Notes under the pieces: model-generated
Told to the model about the DNA's origin: nothing
Database searches by the model: none
What the model saw: only the letters and a program-made list of their open reading frames with translations
NCBI GenBank assembly: GCA_023423975.1
Contig: JAFAEO010000001.1
Span: 1 to 64,000, forward strand
DNA: 64,000 nucleotides
DNA from: Pseudomonadota bacterium
GTDB taxonomy: Bacteria; Pseudomonadota; Gammaproteobacteria; Burkholderiales; Burkholderiaceae_B
Direction: 5' to 3'
Position numbers and translations under genes: made by a program
Part shown: one piece after another, positions 17,817 to 25,821 of the stretch
Position numbering within the stretch: the stretch's first letter is position 1
How the letters are laid out: every line of letters starts with the position of its first letter

Positions 17817-18965
17817 TCATGATTTCCAGGAGTCCGCGAACACTGGTGGAATCGGATCGCAGAATCTCAGCAACTGAGCTCTAATATCCACCGCAGCTGC
17901 GCTAAGATCTACGGTAGCAAAACGAATATGGTGACCTTGAATAAGCACCATCTCGTCGACCATATTGCCGACTACAGGATGCAGCAGCAATCCGGTGGCC
18001 GAATCGGCAAGCGCATCACCGTTCCCAGCCTGGGATCGAAGGTAAGAGTAAATCTGGTACAAATATCCGCTACGGAGCGTCTCTTCGCGATACCAGCCGC
18101 TAGTTACAATTGATGTAAACTTAGTATCAATGACGATCCTTCGCTCGGTTGATGAATGGTCAAGAACAATATCAGTTCGCATCGTCGGCAGGATTTTTTT
18201 TATTCCAGCAGTCTGCTGTTCAATCCTCCATCCCATCGTTCCGCCACACCGAACATTCCATCCTTGCGATCGTAATACCACAGAATAGAAACCACCGATA
18301 GCTCTCTCAAACAACCGACGCACCCAAGTCTCTTCTCGCTCCGGTGTGGGAAGGATATTCATACCAACTGCCTCTGTTGGTAGCGCAAGCTCAAAAGCTA
18401 ACTTCGCGGCTGCCACCATCAATCGATCATCTGCGTCGTTACGACCAAAATAATCGGTACTCATTTGAGCACGCGTCGGTGCCTCACCGGATACACCGAC
18501 CGCTTTCATGCTGTTCGCAAACGAGCGGCACCGATGAGCGATATCTTTCCTTCGTACGATTCGGGAAATCGATTCCAACGCGGCTCGGACAAAGCGATTG
18601 CGAGGTGTATCAACGGTAAGTTCGTCGAAATGGCAAGCCACTAAGCCTCGAGCAAGTAACTGGCGGCGTTCGGTGGCCAACACATCGATACGGCCACGTA
18701 CGCGATTAATTACCGCTTCGCGCGATCGATAGCCGAGATTCAAGTTTCGACGGGATCGCTTTTCAACTGCGTGAGCAAGGATCTCGGCAACTAAGTCAGG
18801 CAATTCGTCCAGGTTTTCTTCCACCCTCATATTTTGGATGCCGCCTACGCGGAAAAGATCTGAGGCGTAGAGCATCAACAGCCAGATATTGCCTACAGGA
18901 ATACGGCCGATAAATCCAGCTGCGGGAGTAGATGCATTCTCGGCCGGTTCGGGAATAACACTCAT
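17817..18965 (-). CDS. mcrC: McrC-like subunit of a type IV (McrBC) restriction system
   Basis: 382 residues from ATG 18965, which shares TGATG with the mcrB stop, so the two are coupled. The N-terminal part begins IGRIPVGNIWLLMLYASDL, typical of McrC proteins. The C-terminal PD-(D/E)xK nuclease core is visible as MRTDIVLDHSSTERRIVIDTKFTS (split, about residues 260-285), with Asp, Asp and Lys of the active site. With McrB it should cut DNA bearing modified cytosine. The longer frame to 19076 lies inside mcrB and was not used. Confidence 0.88.
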   Translation of the reverse strand: MSVIPEPAENASTPAAGFIGRIPVGNIWLLMLYASDLFRVGGIQNMRVEENLDELPDLVAEILAHAVEKRSRRNLNLGYRSREAVINRVRGRIDVLATERRQLLARGLVACHFDELTVDTPRNRFVRAALESISRIVRRKDIAHRCRSFANSMKAVGVSGEAPTRAQMSTDYFGRNDADDRLMVAAAKLAFELALPTEAVGMNILPTPEREETWVRRLFERAIGGFYSVVLRSQGWNVRCGGTMGWRIEQQTAGIKKILPTMRTDIVLDHSSTERRIVIDTKFTSIVTSGWYREETLRSGYLYQIYSYLRSQAGNGDALADSATGLLLHPVVGNMVDEMVLIQGHHIRFATVDLSAAAVDIRAQLLRFCDPIPPVFADSWKS

Positions 18966-21190
18966 CACCAGTCCTGCATCAGTCGTGCTGCTGCCTTCTG
19001 GGCTTCCTCTGGTGCGTCGAACCAATATTCGTCTAGTAGCGGACCAATCTCCGTCTCTACTACTTGTCGAAACCACATTTTCGTATCCTTTACTTCCAGT
19101 CGATGCGCTGGTGTTACATAGCTGTGACCGATCCGGAACTGCTTACCAAGTCGAGTGTCTGCCGCTATCTGGTCATTCAATTCATTGAACCGGCGCTCGA
19201 TATCGAATACTAACGTAGAATCCATATCACACTCTTTTACCACCCAATCCCTCCATATAGATCCCAACCTGGGCTCCAGCATAGCGAATGCAAAGCGGCG
19301 ACGTAGCGCCATATCGATCAGCGCAAGTGATCGATCCGCAACGTTCATGGTGCCAATCACATAAAGATTTTCGGGGATATGCACAGGACGCCGTATCCCG
19401 TCTGCATCTGGATAGCAGAGTTCGAGAGCTTCGTTGGGTGTCCTCTTACTATCCTCCAGTAACGTCAGCAGTTCACCGAATATCTGAGCCGGATTTCCAC
19501 GGTTGATTTCCTCGATCACCACGACATACTTCGAAGTAGGGTCCTTCAACGCAACTTTGATGGCCTCCATGAAAACCCCATCTACCAACGACAATTTGCC
19601 GTCGCCAGTTGGGCGCCAACCACGAACAAAATCTTCGTAAGACAGATTGGGATGAAACTGTACTGCCCGGACCTTGCTGTCAGCCTTCTGCCCCGTGAGC
19701 GCAAATGCAAGCCGCTTGGCCAGCCAGGTTTTGCCTGTTCCCGGAGGGCCCTGAAGGATTAGATTCTTTTTGGTGCGGAGCCTATCAAACACGGTGTGAA
19801 TTTCCGCCCGTTCAAAAAAGCACCCGTCGTTGAAAATATCTTCGATTGTGTATGGAACAATTGATGATTCTATTTGAAAAGCCTCACGTATATCCTCTTC
19901 TATTATCTGACCGTCTCCTACACTATCGCCAACACCGATAACCGTTGCAGGCTGTCCGATCGGATCGCTATATGCCCACGACGTTAGCGATAGATCTGGA
20001 AAGCTATGGACTGGATACCCCTCTTCGACGAAGCGCGTTCGTAGATCATCTTTCAGCTTCAGATAATTTTGAGCATCACAGGAGCCTTGGTGGCCGCTAA
20101 TGGAAACATTCATGCGGAGCCGCTTATTAATGTATTGGCGCGACTGACTATCGAGCGTCAAAAAATCCCACGGATGTGCCCAATAAAGCCCTGTAGAGAG
20201 ATTCCAAGCAACGCCCCACACCTTGGCAGCCTCATTGTAAGCATGGATGAACTGATCCCGATCTCCCGGCTTGTCGTCATTCACCAGAGTATTCGCAGCG
20301 ACGAATACCTTCCATAATGCATCAATGTCACCGTCTCCACGTTTTTCGGCATAGGCAAAAAACCAAGATCGTTGATTATTGAGAACGGGAACTCCTTCAA
20401 ATGAGGGGGGTACGGGAACAGTCACGCCTAACATTTTCGCGAGTTCACTCGCTATAATTTTACGGTTTGCTTCAGTCATGGATCTGTTAAACATACCCAT
20501 CGTGGTAAATGGACAGATATCCCTTAACGGACCGCTAGTACCATCAATGAACTTATCCCCTAGTAAATAGCTTAATCCTTGCACTCGCCCAGCAATTTCG
20601 AGGATACCATCTATGAGCGGGCCTCGGTCTTCCGCATAGTTCAACAGCTTTTCAGCCACGGCTTCGTAGAATTCCGTCCAAAGAAAATTCGGCTCTTGTG
20701 ATGAAATCGTCCCGAAACGCTCTCTCCAGAATGGCTCGTTGCAAAAACGATCATAGTCCTGAGCATCTTCTTCAAACGCGAATGCTATCAGCGCATCATT
20801 CATCCACTCGCCAGCTTGTACACGCCAGATTGTTTCCCTGTGAGTATAGAAGTACCATTCACGTATCGGTTCAATCTTAGACCAGGAGACTTTCACTCTT
20901 TTTCCGTCATGAAAGTTTTCTTCGATTATTCCAATAGCTTTGATCGCCATAACTGATACGAAATGACCCCGATTATCGAAAGGCAGACCTGCTTTGCGTG
21001 TGTATGACGATTTGATGGCAATATGCTCGCCTGGACGCATGGACCGCACTAGATCAAGATGCCTATCGTTGTAACCATTTTCCCAAATACCCTCCGAGAG
21101 AAATCTTTCCGTTTGATCGTTAGTTCCACCGTAACTCGCGCCGACGAACCAACAAACTGGCACCGATCCTTGATTATTTTCCGTTGTCAT
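18965..21190 (-). CDS. mcrB: McrB-like AAA+ GTPase with an EVE-like N-terminal reader domain
   Basis: 741 residues. The C-terminal AAA+ module has Walker A QGPPGTGKTW (about 478-487), Walker B VVVIEEINRGN, sensor motif IGTMNVADRSLALID and the arginine-finger segment RRRFAFAML. These are the MoxR/McrB signatures. The first 150 residues (CWFVGASYGGTND, MRPGEHIAIKSSYTRK, WSKIEPIREWYFYTHRETIW) resemble an EVE/PUA-like fold, which reads modified bases. The middle (about 200-400) has the YWAHPWDFLTLDSQSR-type segment of McrB N domains. It is the first gene of mcrBC, and is A+T-richer than the chromosome. Confidence 0.87.
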   Translation of the reverse strand: MTTENNQGSVPVCWFVGASYGGTNDQTERFLSEGIWENGYNDRHLDLVRSMRPGEHIAIKSSYTRKAGLPFDNRGHFVSVMAIKAIGIIEENFHDGKRVKVSWSKIEPIREWYFYTHRETIWRVQAGEWMNDALIAFAFEEDAQDYDRFCNEPFWRERFGTISSQEPNFLWTEFYEAVAEKLLNYAEDRGPLIDGILEIAGRVQGLSYLLGDKFIDGTSGPLRDICPFTTMGMFNRSMTEANRKIIASELAKMLGVTVPVPPSFEGVPVLNNQRSWFFAYAEKRGDGDIDALWKVFVAANTLVNDDKPGDRDQFIHAYNEAAKVWGVAWNLSTGLYWAHPWDFLTLDSQSRQYINKRLRMNVSISGHQGSCDAQNYLKLKDDLRTRFVEEGYPVHSFPDLSLTSWAYSDPIGQPATVIGVGDSVGDGQIIEEDIREAFQIESSIVPYTIEDIFNDGCFFERAEIHTVFDRLRTKKNLILQGPPGTGKTWLAKRLAFALTGQKADSKVRAVQFHPNLSYEDFVRGWRPTGDGKLSLVDGVFMEAIKVALKDPTSKYVVVIEEINRGNPAQIFGELLTLLEDSKRTPNEALELCYPDADGIRRPVHIPENLYVIGTMNVADRSLALIDMALRRRFAFAMLEPRLGSIWRDWVVKECDMDSTLVFDIERRFNELNDQIAADTRLGKQFRIGHSYVTPAHRLEVKDTKMWFRQVVETEIGPLLDEYWFDAPEEAQKAAARLMQDW

Positions 21191-21363
21191 TCATCTTCCT
21201 AGTCAATTTTGAATTTGTCTGCGCTACTGCTGCTACCCTAGAAAACTTCTTCCATATCCAGGCTAATTTAAAAAATTTCGCCTGAAAAAGCGTCTAACTC
21301 AGAACCTATTTTAAGTTCTTGTTACATCACTGTACCAATGTTTAGTAGCAAAATTTAATATTA
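21191..21363. other. A+T-rich upstream region of mcrBC
   Basis: No coding frame of note. Should carry the mcrBC promoter on the minus strand and ends at the first structured repeat. Confidence 0.3.
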
Positions 21364-21463
21364 GTTTCACACCCCGAAACTTTTCCGGTTTCAAAGGTAG
21401 GACCTTGGCACTGGTATTTAACCGAGGCGTTGCCAGAGTGTAAACATACCCATAGTGCCTTTT
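21364..21463 (+). repeat. structured repeat, copy A
   Basis: First of three about 100-base copies (also 22003 and 22575). Order of elements: hairpin GTTTC-acacccc-GAAAC, GGTTTCAAAGG, small hairpin AAGGT-agg-ACCTT, then a long-range stem GGCACTGGTAT against ATACCCATAGTGCC. Paired positions differ between copies while pairing is kept. An additional perfect inverted repeat, AGTGCCTTTTCT/AGAAAAGGCACT, at 21454-21483 can act as a terminator or an alternative fold in this copy only. The strand of any transcript is unknown. Confidence 0.75.
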
Positions 21464-21585
21464 CTCCCACAAGAAAAGGCACTGGGTAAATTTGATATTT
21501 GTCGATATTATTTGAGATTATTTGATATTATTTAAGAAATTTATAGACTACAATGTAGTTGTGAGCGTACTTTAGGATTACGGTA
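21464..21585. repeat. A+T-rich phased TTTGAGATTA-like tract after copy A
   Basis: Units such as TATTTGAGAT, TATTTGATAT and TATTTAAGAA recur at 10-11 base steps over about 21503-21540. Similar tracts follow copies B and C, so tract and structured repeat form one module. The tract ends just before the 105-residue HTH gene. Confidence 0.55.
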
Positions 21586-21903
21586 ATGAGTTACGATGAA
21601 AAATTGAAAGAGTTCAAATCCAGACATTTGCCAAAAGCCAGCAATGCTTTATTCCAAATTCAACCTCAAATTAACGACCTCTTAGAAAATGGCTATACCA
21701 AACAACAGATATTTGAGTTTGTAGATTTTCTAGGTTTAGAGGTTTCGCGCGCCACAGTTTTTCGATGGATAAAAAAAAACGTTAACAACTCGAGGCATTT
21801 ACCCCAAGAAAGTGAAATTGCGAACAAACAAACATCACATCGAAATCGTCTGGACCAATTTCTAGGTAAATCCCTGGAAGAACAATTAAAAGAGATGCGC
21901 TAA
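21586..21903 (+). CDS. small HTH protein encoded between structured repeats
   Basis: 105 residues, very A+T-rich gene, charged ends. A probable helix-turn-helix or ribbon segment is GYTKQQIFEFVDFLGLEVSR followed by ATVFRWIKK (about 38-66), as in small plasmid DNA-binding proteins. The C-terminus (RLDQFLGKSLEEQLKEMR) can form an amphipathic helix. It lies between structured repeat copies A and B, so it is a natural candidate to bind them. No family was recognised with certainty. Confidence 0.6.
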   Translation: MSYDEKLKEFKSRHLPKASNALFQIQPQINDLLENGYTKQQIFEFVDFLGLEVSRATVFRWIKKNVNNSRHLPQESEIANKQTSHRNRLDQFLGKSLEEQLKEMR

Positions 21904-22002
21904 GCTAGTTTCAAGTGACGTGGTAAGCCACTGTAAATGCAGACAATCACATAAATAGAGTTGCTAAGCCGCGATTGAAATTGCCCGAACTTATTCCCGA
22001 AA

Positions 22003-22103
22003 GTTTCGCGTCGCGAAACTCTTCCGGTTTCAAAGGTGGAACCTTGGCACTGGTATTTAAGGGAGGCGCTGCCGAAGTGTAAACATACCAATAGTGCCTT
22101 TCT
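22003..22103 (+). repeat. structured repeat, copy B
   Basis: Second copy. The leading hairpin is GTTTCGCG-T-CGCGAAAC (8 perfect pairs), then GGTTTCAAAGG, AAGGT-gga-ACCTT, and GGCACTGGTAT paired with ATACCAATAGTGCC. About 80 percent identical to copy A by eye. Followed by AAGTTTT-g-AAAACTT. Confidence 0.75.
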
Positions 22104-22129
22104 TAAAGTTTTGAAAACTTATAGATAAT

Positions 22130-22180
22130 CCCTGGATTATTTGGGATTTATCAGGATAATTTGGGATTTTTTGGGAATAT
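22130..22180. repeat. 10-base phased TTTGGGATT tract after copy B
   Basis: ATTATTTGGG, ATTTATCAGG, ATAATTTGGG and ATTTTTTGGG follow one another without gaps, one unit per helical turn. Such phasing puts the same face of DNA towards a bound protein and may cause bending. It could be iterons for a replication or partition protein. Confidence 0.6.
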
Positions 22181-22185
22181 CTGCA

Positions 22186-22211
22186 CCTGATCGAAACTTG
22201 TCTCGATCAGG
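22186..22211. other. perfect 9-base hairpin
   Basis: CCTGATCGA, loop of 8, TCGATCAGG. No strong T-run follows, so a terminator is not certain. Confidence 0.45.
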
Positions 22212-22574
22212 TTTAGGCAAAACGCAGACCACTCTCGCGGTGAATATAAAAAAATGGCAGACTCAAAGTGAGGTATAGCAGAACCCCACCGCACAACTTT
22301 CGGGCCGCCCGTAGGAGCTTATTTGAAACTAATCGGAACCTCTTGAATATCTCCGCACCATGGGCTGAGACCGTTCCCGGCGGGTCAACGCGCCTTTCGG
22401 CTTCCGTTCATACGCTGATGTAACCATCTTACCAAGAAGTCGCAATAAGACGGAATACATTCCTTCTTCGTCTAGTAAAATGTAGCCATTCAACCTGTAA
22501 TTTTTTGCAATTTAGTGGCGCGATGGAATTTTTCTAATTGTATTTTAATCGCCAGTTATCTTCCCCCAAAAACT
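22212..22574. other. non-coding stretch between copies B and C
   Basis: About 360 bases with no credible reading frame. It contains GCGGTG...CACCGC and several G+C-rich patches within A+T-rich surroundings (22240-22440), which is unlike the neighbouring tracts and could be a transcribed non-coding RNA. No known RNA family was recognised. Confidence 0.3.
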
Positions 22575-22674
22575 GTTTCGCGACGCGAAACTCTTTCTTG
22601 GTTTCAAAGGGGAGAACCTTTGGCACAAGCATGTGACCGAAGCGTAGTCGGAGTGTAAACATGCACATCGTGCC
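22575..22674 (+). repeat. structured repeat, copy C
   Basis: Third and most divergent copy: GTTTCGCG-A-CGCGAAAC, GGTTTCAAAGG, AAAGG-ggagaa-CCTTT, then GGCAC...GCATGT paired with ACATGC...GTGCC. Where A and B pair GGTAT with ATACC, C pairs GCATGT with ACATGC, a compensatory change. Followed by another GGATTTTTTGGGA-like A+T-rich tract to about 22760. Confidence 0.72.
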
Positions 22675-23040
22675 TATCCCCAAACCATAAATATCCATAT
22701 TAAATTTTCGGACATTTTGAGATTAACCAGGATTTTTTGGGACTGTTTTGGTAATTCCCGGATTTTCACGAACAAATTTCGATTTTTTGAGCAAAATCAT
22801 CTACTCGCAAATTAGTATTTTGAACGATTTGGGATTTATGGATAGAACGTACATAGGAAAACAATCCATATCGCATATTTCCTGCTCTCCATGCAAAATA
22901 CATCTGATCGGATAAGGTCACTCCGACCGACTCTTTGCACCGTACCTCAAATGTCGCAGCGTGACGCCCCATGAACAAAAATATCAATGAATACGAGCAA
23001 AGCACACGGTTTTGTCAATTAATAAACAACCAAAAGTTGA
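22675..23040. other. A+T-rich tail of copy C and adjoining spacer
   Basis: Contains GATTTTTTGGGACTGTTTTGG-like phased units to about 22760. A weak minus-strand frame (22766-22972, starting MGRHAATFE) has no ribosome site or recognisable product. I see no supported gene here. Confidence 0.3.
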
Positions 23041-23340
23041 TTCGCGACATTTGAACGTCGGTTTTGCGACGTTTGGGGTATGTACGACAGTTACTGCGAC
23101 TTCTGAGGTACGGACGGACTTTGGCTCCCTTATCTTTACAAAAGCCTCTTGCTTTATTCTGTACCTACACCATACACGAACGTCGCCCGCGGGAACCGTG
23201 CCGGTTCCCCTGTCCTCCTTCCGCTTCGCTTCAGTCGCGGCCTCGACCCCTTTTGTGCAAACCTTCGGTTTTCCCCGCAGGCGGCCCCCCTTTCCCTTGC
23301 GGTTTAGCAGGCTAAGGCATTTTGTGGGGTTTTGAATTGA
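23041..23340. other. plasmid-backbone-like segment with inverted repeats
   Basis: GCGAC-started imperfect repeats recur at 23044, 23066 and 23096 (GCGACGTTTGGGGTA, GCGACTTCTGAGGTA). A perfect hairpin GGGAACCG-TGC-CGGTTCCC lies near 23190-23208, followed by a G+C-rich stretch to 23320. The mix of iteron-like repeats and a G+C-rich hairpin is like plasmid transfer or replication origins, but no relaxase gene is present. Origin function is a guess. Confidence 0.35.
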
Positions 23341-23422
23341 ATGCCAGATACATCGGGCCTCTCCCAGGCTATTTCGCAACGAGAAACCATAACAACTTAT
23401 GCGCTAGGAGCTCAGCGGGCTC

Positions 23423-23569
23423 TTAAAATATTCGTTTGTCATTTTTTTTTCGATACTCCGGGTCATTCTCCATACGCTCAGTATGACGAGCCAAATTATC
23501 AAAAATACGCTTTTGCAGAGCAGATACGGTTTCCACTTGCTTATAAGACGGTTTTTTCACTGGGTTCAT
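23423..23569 (-). CDS. hypothetical 48-residue charged protein
   Basis: Start ATG 23569 is preceded by AAGGAA at a good distance. The product (MNPVKKPSYKQVE..., ending RKKNDKRIF) is hydrophilic and probably helical, with no recognisable domain. It faces away from the higA-like gene. A longer frame to 23725 lacks such a start signal. Weakly supported. Confidence 0.4.
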   Translation of the reverse strand: MNPVKKPSYKQVETVSALQKRIFDNLARHTERMENDPEYRKKNDKRIF

Positions 23570-23759
23570 AGGAGTTCCTTTTGTAGTCCGTTTCTCGTGG
23601 AGAAAGGCCTTTGCTAGACAGGCATTATAGGTCGTATTTGCCAAGCCGAAAGTGTATGTCCCAAAATCTCCATATGCCAAGACGTCTAAAGCATATAGAA
23701 TTTCATGTAGATTCCACTTATCCACTACACAATTTAGAACAGAAATAGGATTGTTGCCT

Positions 23760-24041
23760 ATGATGAAGAATCACCCACACCCTGGTGAATTAATCAGAAC
23801 GAACGTCATTGAAACGTCTGACGTCGATGTGACGGAAGCAGCGGCACGGTTAGGTGTGTCCAGGACCACCCTATCGCGTCTTTTGAATGGTCGTATCGGA
23901 GTTAGTCCGGAAATGGCGCTACGCCTTGAAAAAGCTGGTCTAAGCAATGCCCGCTTTTGGATGGATTTGCAGACTAATTATGAGCTTTCCAAAGTGGATC
24001 TGAAAAACCTCAATCACATACGCTCCCTAATTAGCAAATAA
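23760..24041 (+). CDS. higA: HigA-type antitoxin / XRE-family regulator
   Basis: 93-94 residues; typical HigA beginning NHPHPGELIRTNVIE, then an XRE helix-turn-helix (VTEAAARLGVSRTTLSRLLNG, split about 23-46) and the C-terminal family segment MALRLEKAGLSNARFWMDLQ. HigA normally neutralises the RelE-like HigB encoded just upstream. No higB frame is visible within 400 bases on either side, so the antitoxin appears to be an orphan. Confidence 0.82.
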   Translation: MMKNHPHPGELIRTNVIETSDVDVTEAAARLGVSRTTLSRLLNGRIGVSPEMALRLEKAGLSNARFWMDLQTNYELSKVDLKNLNHIRSLISK

Positions 24042-24109
24042 CCACCCAAACAATTTCGCGCTTTTTCATTCATATCTTAGAACCGTATGTCACTCTAGAA
24101 TATATTGGG

Positions 24110-24224
24110 ATTAAAAAGCTATTAAATAATTATTAAAAACTATTAGTGCCACGCAATATCTGTGGATAAAAACAATAAATCAAAACAAATACAGCACTCT
24201 CCAAACTGATGAAAAAATGAACAC
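24110..24224. other. A+T-rich origin tract with a perfect DnaA box
   Basis: Runs such as TATTAAATAATTATTAAAAA (24119-24139 region) are followed by TGTGGATAA at 24161-24169, the reverse complement of the consensus DnaA box TTATCCACA. Directly followed by iterons. Together they form a theta-type plasmid origin. Confidence 0.7.
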
Positions 24225-24309
24225 CCTACTCGAAATGCCGTGGCTCCCTACCTGAAATGCCGTGCCTTCCTACCTGAAATGCCGTGCCCCCTACCTGAAA
24301 TGCCGTGCC
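24225..24309 (+). repeat. four plasmid iterons (22-base period)
   Basis: Four copies of CTACCTGAAATGCCGTG (the first has CTACTCGAAATGCCGTG), beginning near 24226, 24248, 24270 and 24291, spaced 21-22 bases, i.e. two helical turns. Iterons of this kind bind a replication initiator; the TrfA-like gene is the obvious partner. Confidence 0.85.
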
Positions 24310-24501
24310 ATTTCACAAGTAGCATTGCTCGGGCCTCAGCCCTACTACACGGGGACAATGAGACGTGCAGCGCATGCGATAACGTCAGGAATGTCTGCCA
24401 AGATTCTGAACTGCTTACGAAGTTTTCCAGGGATTCGCTGATAAATTATTAATATTCAGATAATTGACCTGACTCTACCCGCTATTTGAAATTTTAGGTA
24501 T
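24310..24501. other. spacer between iterons and the initiator gene
   Basis: About 190 bases. No gene seen. It follows the stop of the leftward initiator gene. Confidence 0.3.
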
Positions 24502-25485
24502 TTAGCGCGTATGCATTGCTCGTTTGTTTTTTAGATGCTTTACCTGACTTTGGGAAGGATATACCGTAATCTCTAACTTACCATCGCGTGTGATTTCCCA
24601 GTCTTTGATAAAGCCAACAGTCACCAGATCCTCTAATGCGAATTTAAGCATTTGTCGGAACTTCCATAATGCCTTCGTACCGCTACCGCACAGCTCCCGC
24701 AGCGTTTCTATCTTGTATGAGTATGGACTAGCGTGACTACTATAAAAACCATGCAACCACTTGGCCAAATTGCTACGTAAGGCTTGACGCTGCTCCCAAT
24801 TTATATGGGAATAGCCACTGTCGTAGAGAAGTAGTAATTTTTCATCAAGTGTGACAATATACTGCTGTGTCGCTTCATCGCGATATGCTTTTTCCAATAA
24901 ACCACCGACAAAGGTCTTTTTATCGTTCTTCCAGGTCATCTCAACAGTGCCGCCTCTCAAACGCGCCACTTCTTCTTTTAGTTGCTCATGTTGTGTTGCT
25001 CCAGTACCTCTGCCCAACGCTTTTAGAAATGAATGAGCACTAAATAGCACCTTGCAGCCTACTGGTTGTAGACGCGCTAAATGCAAGATCATTTCCCATA
25101 CATCAAGATCAGTTTGATTAAACCTGACCCCCATAAAACGAATCTCAATATCGGAATTGCTTGCTAGTAACTCTCGCCTTGGAAATGTTTCACGGACTTT
25201 GTTAACGGTAAATAGGGAGTTACGGAGTAGCGCATTGGGTACACCTCTGATCGCTTGCGGCCAAAGGGGCAATTGATTTTTGTCCTGCTGTACAGGTGTC
25301 GGGGCTGCGTTCTGAGTTTGCAGTTGGGAATTCCTTTGCAGGCGGCTCACAATCTCCTGCAGATCCCTCTTTTTGCTCTGGGCGCCCAGATTTTGTTCAC
25401 TCTTTTGCTCTAAGCCGTCCAAGATCCCGGGCTGACCGCCCTGCTGGTCGGGCAGCTCGTTAGAAGAGAATGGAATTCTATCCAC
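24502..25485 (-). CDS. trfA: TrfA-like plasmid replication initiator
   Basis: 327 residues. The N-terminal 85 residues are polar and Gln-rich; the core begins LPLWPQAIRGVPNALLRNSLF, then ELLASNSDIEIRFMGVRFNQ and TDLDVWEMILHLARLQ, all characteristic of the TrfA family (IncP plasmid RK2). TrfA binds iterons with two winged-helix domains and loads DnaB helicase. Four iterons, a DnaA box and an A+T-rich tract lie just beyond its stop. An intact replicon in a chromosomal island shows that at least part of it derives from a plasmid. Confidence 0.85.
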   Translation of the reverse strand: MDRIPFSSNELPDQQGGQPGILDGLEQKSEQNLGAQSKKRDLQEIVSRLQRNSQLQTQNAAPTPVQQDKNQLPLWPQAIRGVPNALLRNSLFTVNKVRETFPRRELLASNSDIEIRFMGVRFNQTDLDVWEMILHLARLQPVGCKVLFSAHSFLKALGRGTGATQHEQLKEEVARLRGGTVEMTWKNDKKTFVGGLLEKAYRDEATQQYIVTLDEKLLLLYDSGYSHINWEQRQALRSNLAKWLHGFYSSHASPYSYKIETLRELCGSGTKALWKFRQMLKFALEDLVTVGFIKDWEITRDGKLEITVYPSQSQVKHLKNKRAMHTR

Positions 25486-25492
25486 TAGCTAT

Positions 25493-25720
25493 TTAGGATT
25501 CGTCAATGAGTTGTGCTATCGACGCCACTCGGAAGTACACGCGGCGTCCAATTTTCAATTTGCAAGAACGCAGGCGCTCAGCCAAAGGACTATTGCTACT
25601 TATGGTGATGCGCAGCCCCTCTGGACTTCGATGCAGAATCTGCGCAACTTGTTGGGTAGACAATAATGGTGAGCCACCAAACCGATCTAAAAGCATCTTT
25701 TCTGTCGTCGTAATATCCAT
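25493..25720 (-). CDS. small helix-turn-helix protein upstream of the initiator
   Basis: 75 residues; STQQVAQILHRSPEGLRITIS is an AlpA/MerR-like HTH_17 region and KIGRRVYFRVASIAQLIDE the usual tail of excisionase/plasmid-type HTH proteins. It ends 7 bases before the initiator gene, so it is co-transcribed and may control replication. Such short proteins commonly precede plasmid rep genes. Confidence 0.72.
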   Translation of the reverse strand: MDITTTEKMLLDRFGGSPLLSTQQVAQILHRSPEGLRITISSNSPLAERLRSCKLKIGRRVYFRVASIAQLIDES

Positions 25721-25821
25721 CTTCCCCTCTCACCTTCACCAATTTAGTAAAACCAGTTGAAAGATTACGGTTAAATTGGATTTCTGATAATATGAAATTA
25801 TGAAAAAATTGGTTGACTTCG

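Noticed and set aside
21454..21483. AGTGCCTTTTCT inverted repeat as a simple terminator explaining the structured repeat
   Set aside because: Present only in copy A, while the other stems are kept in all three copies, so it cannot explain the conservation.
22984..23379. 131-residue minus-strand frame over the G+C-rich island segment
   Set aside because: Covers the GGGAACCG hairpin and GCGAC repeats, has no ribosome site, and its composition follows the repeats rather than a folded protein.
24225..24309. Short tandem repeats as a CRISPR array
   Set aside because: The repeats are nearly adjacent with no 25-40 base unique spacers and no cas genes; they are iterons.
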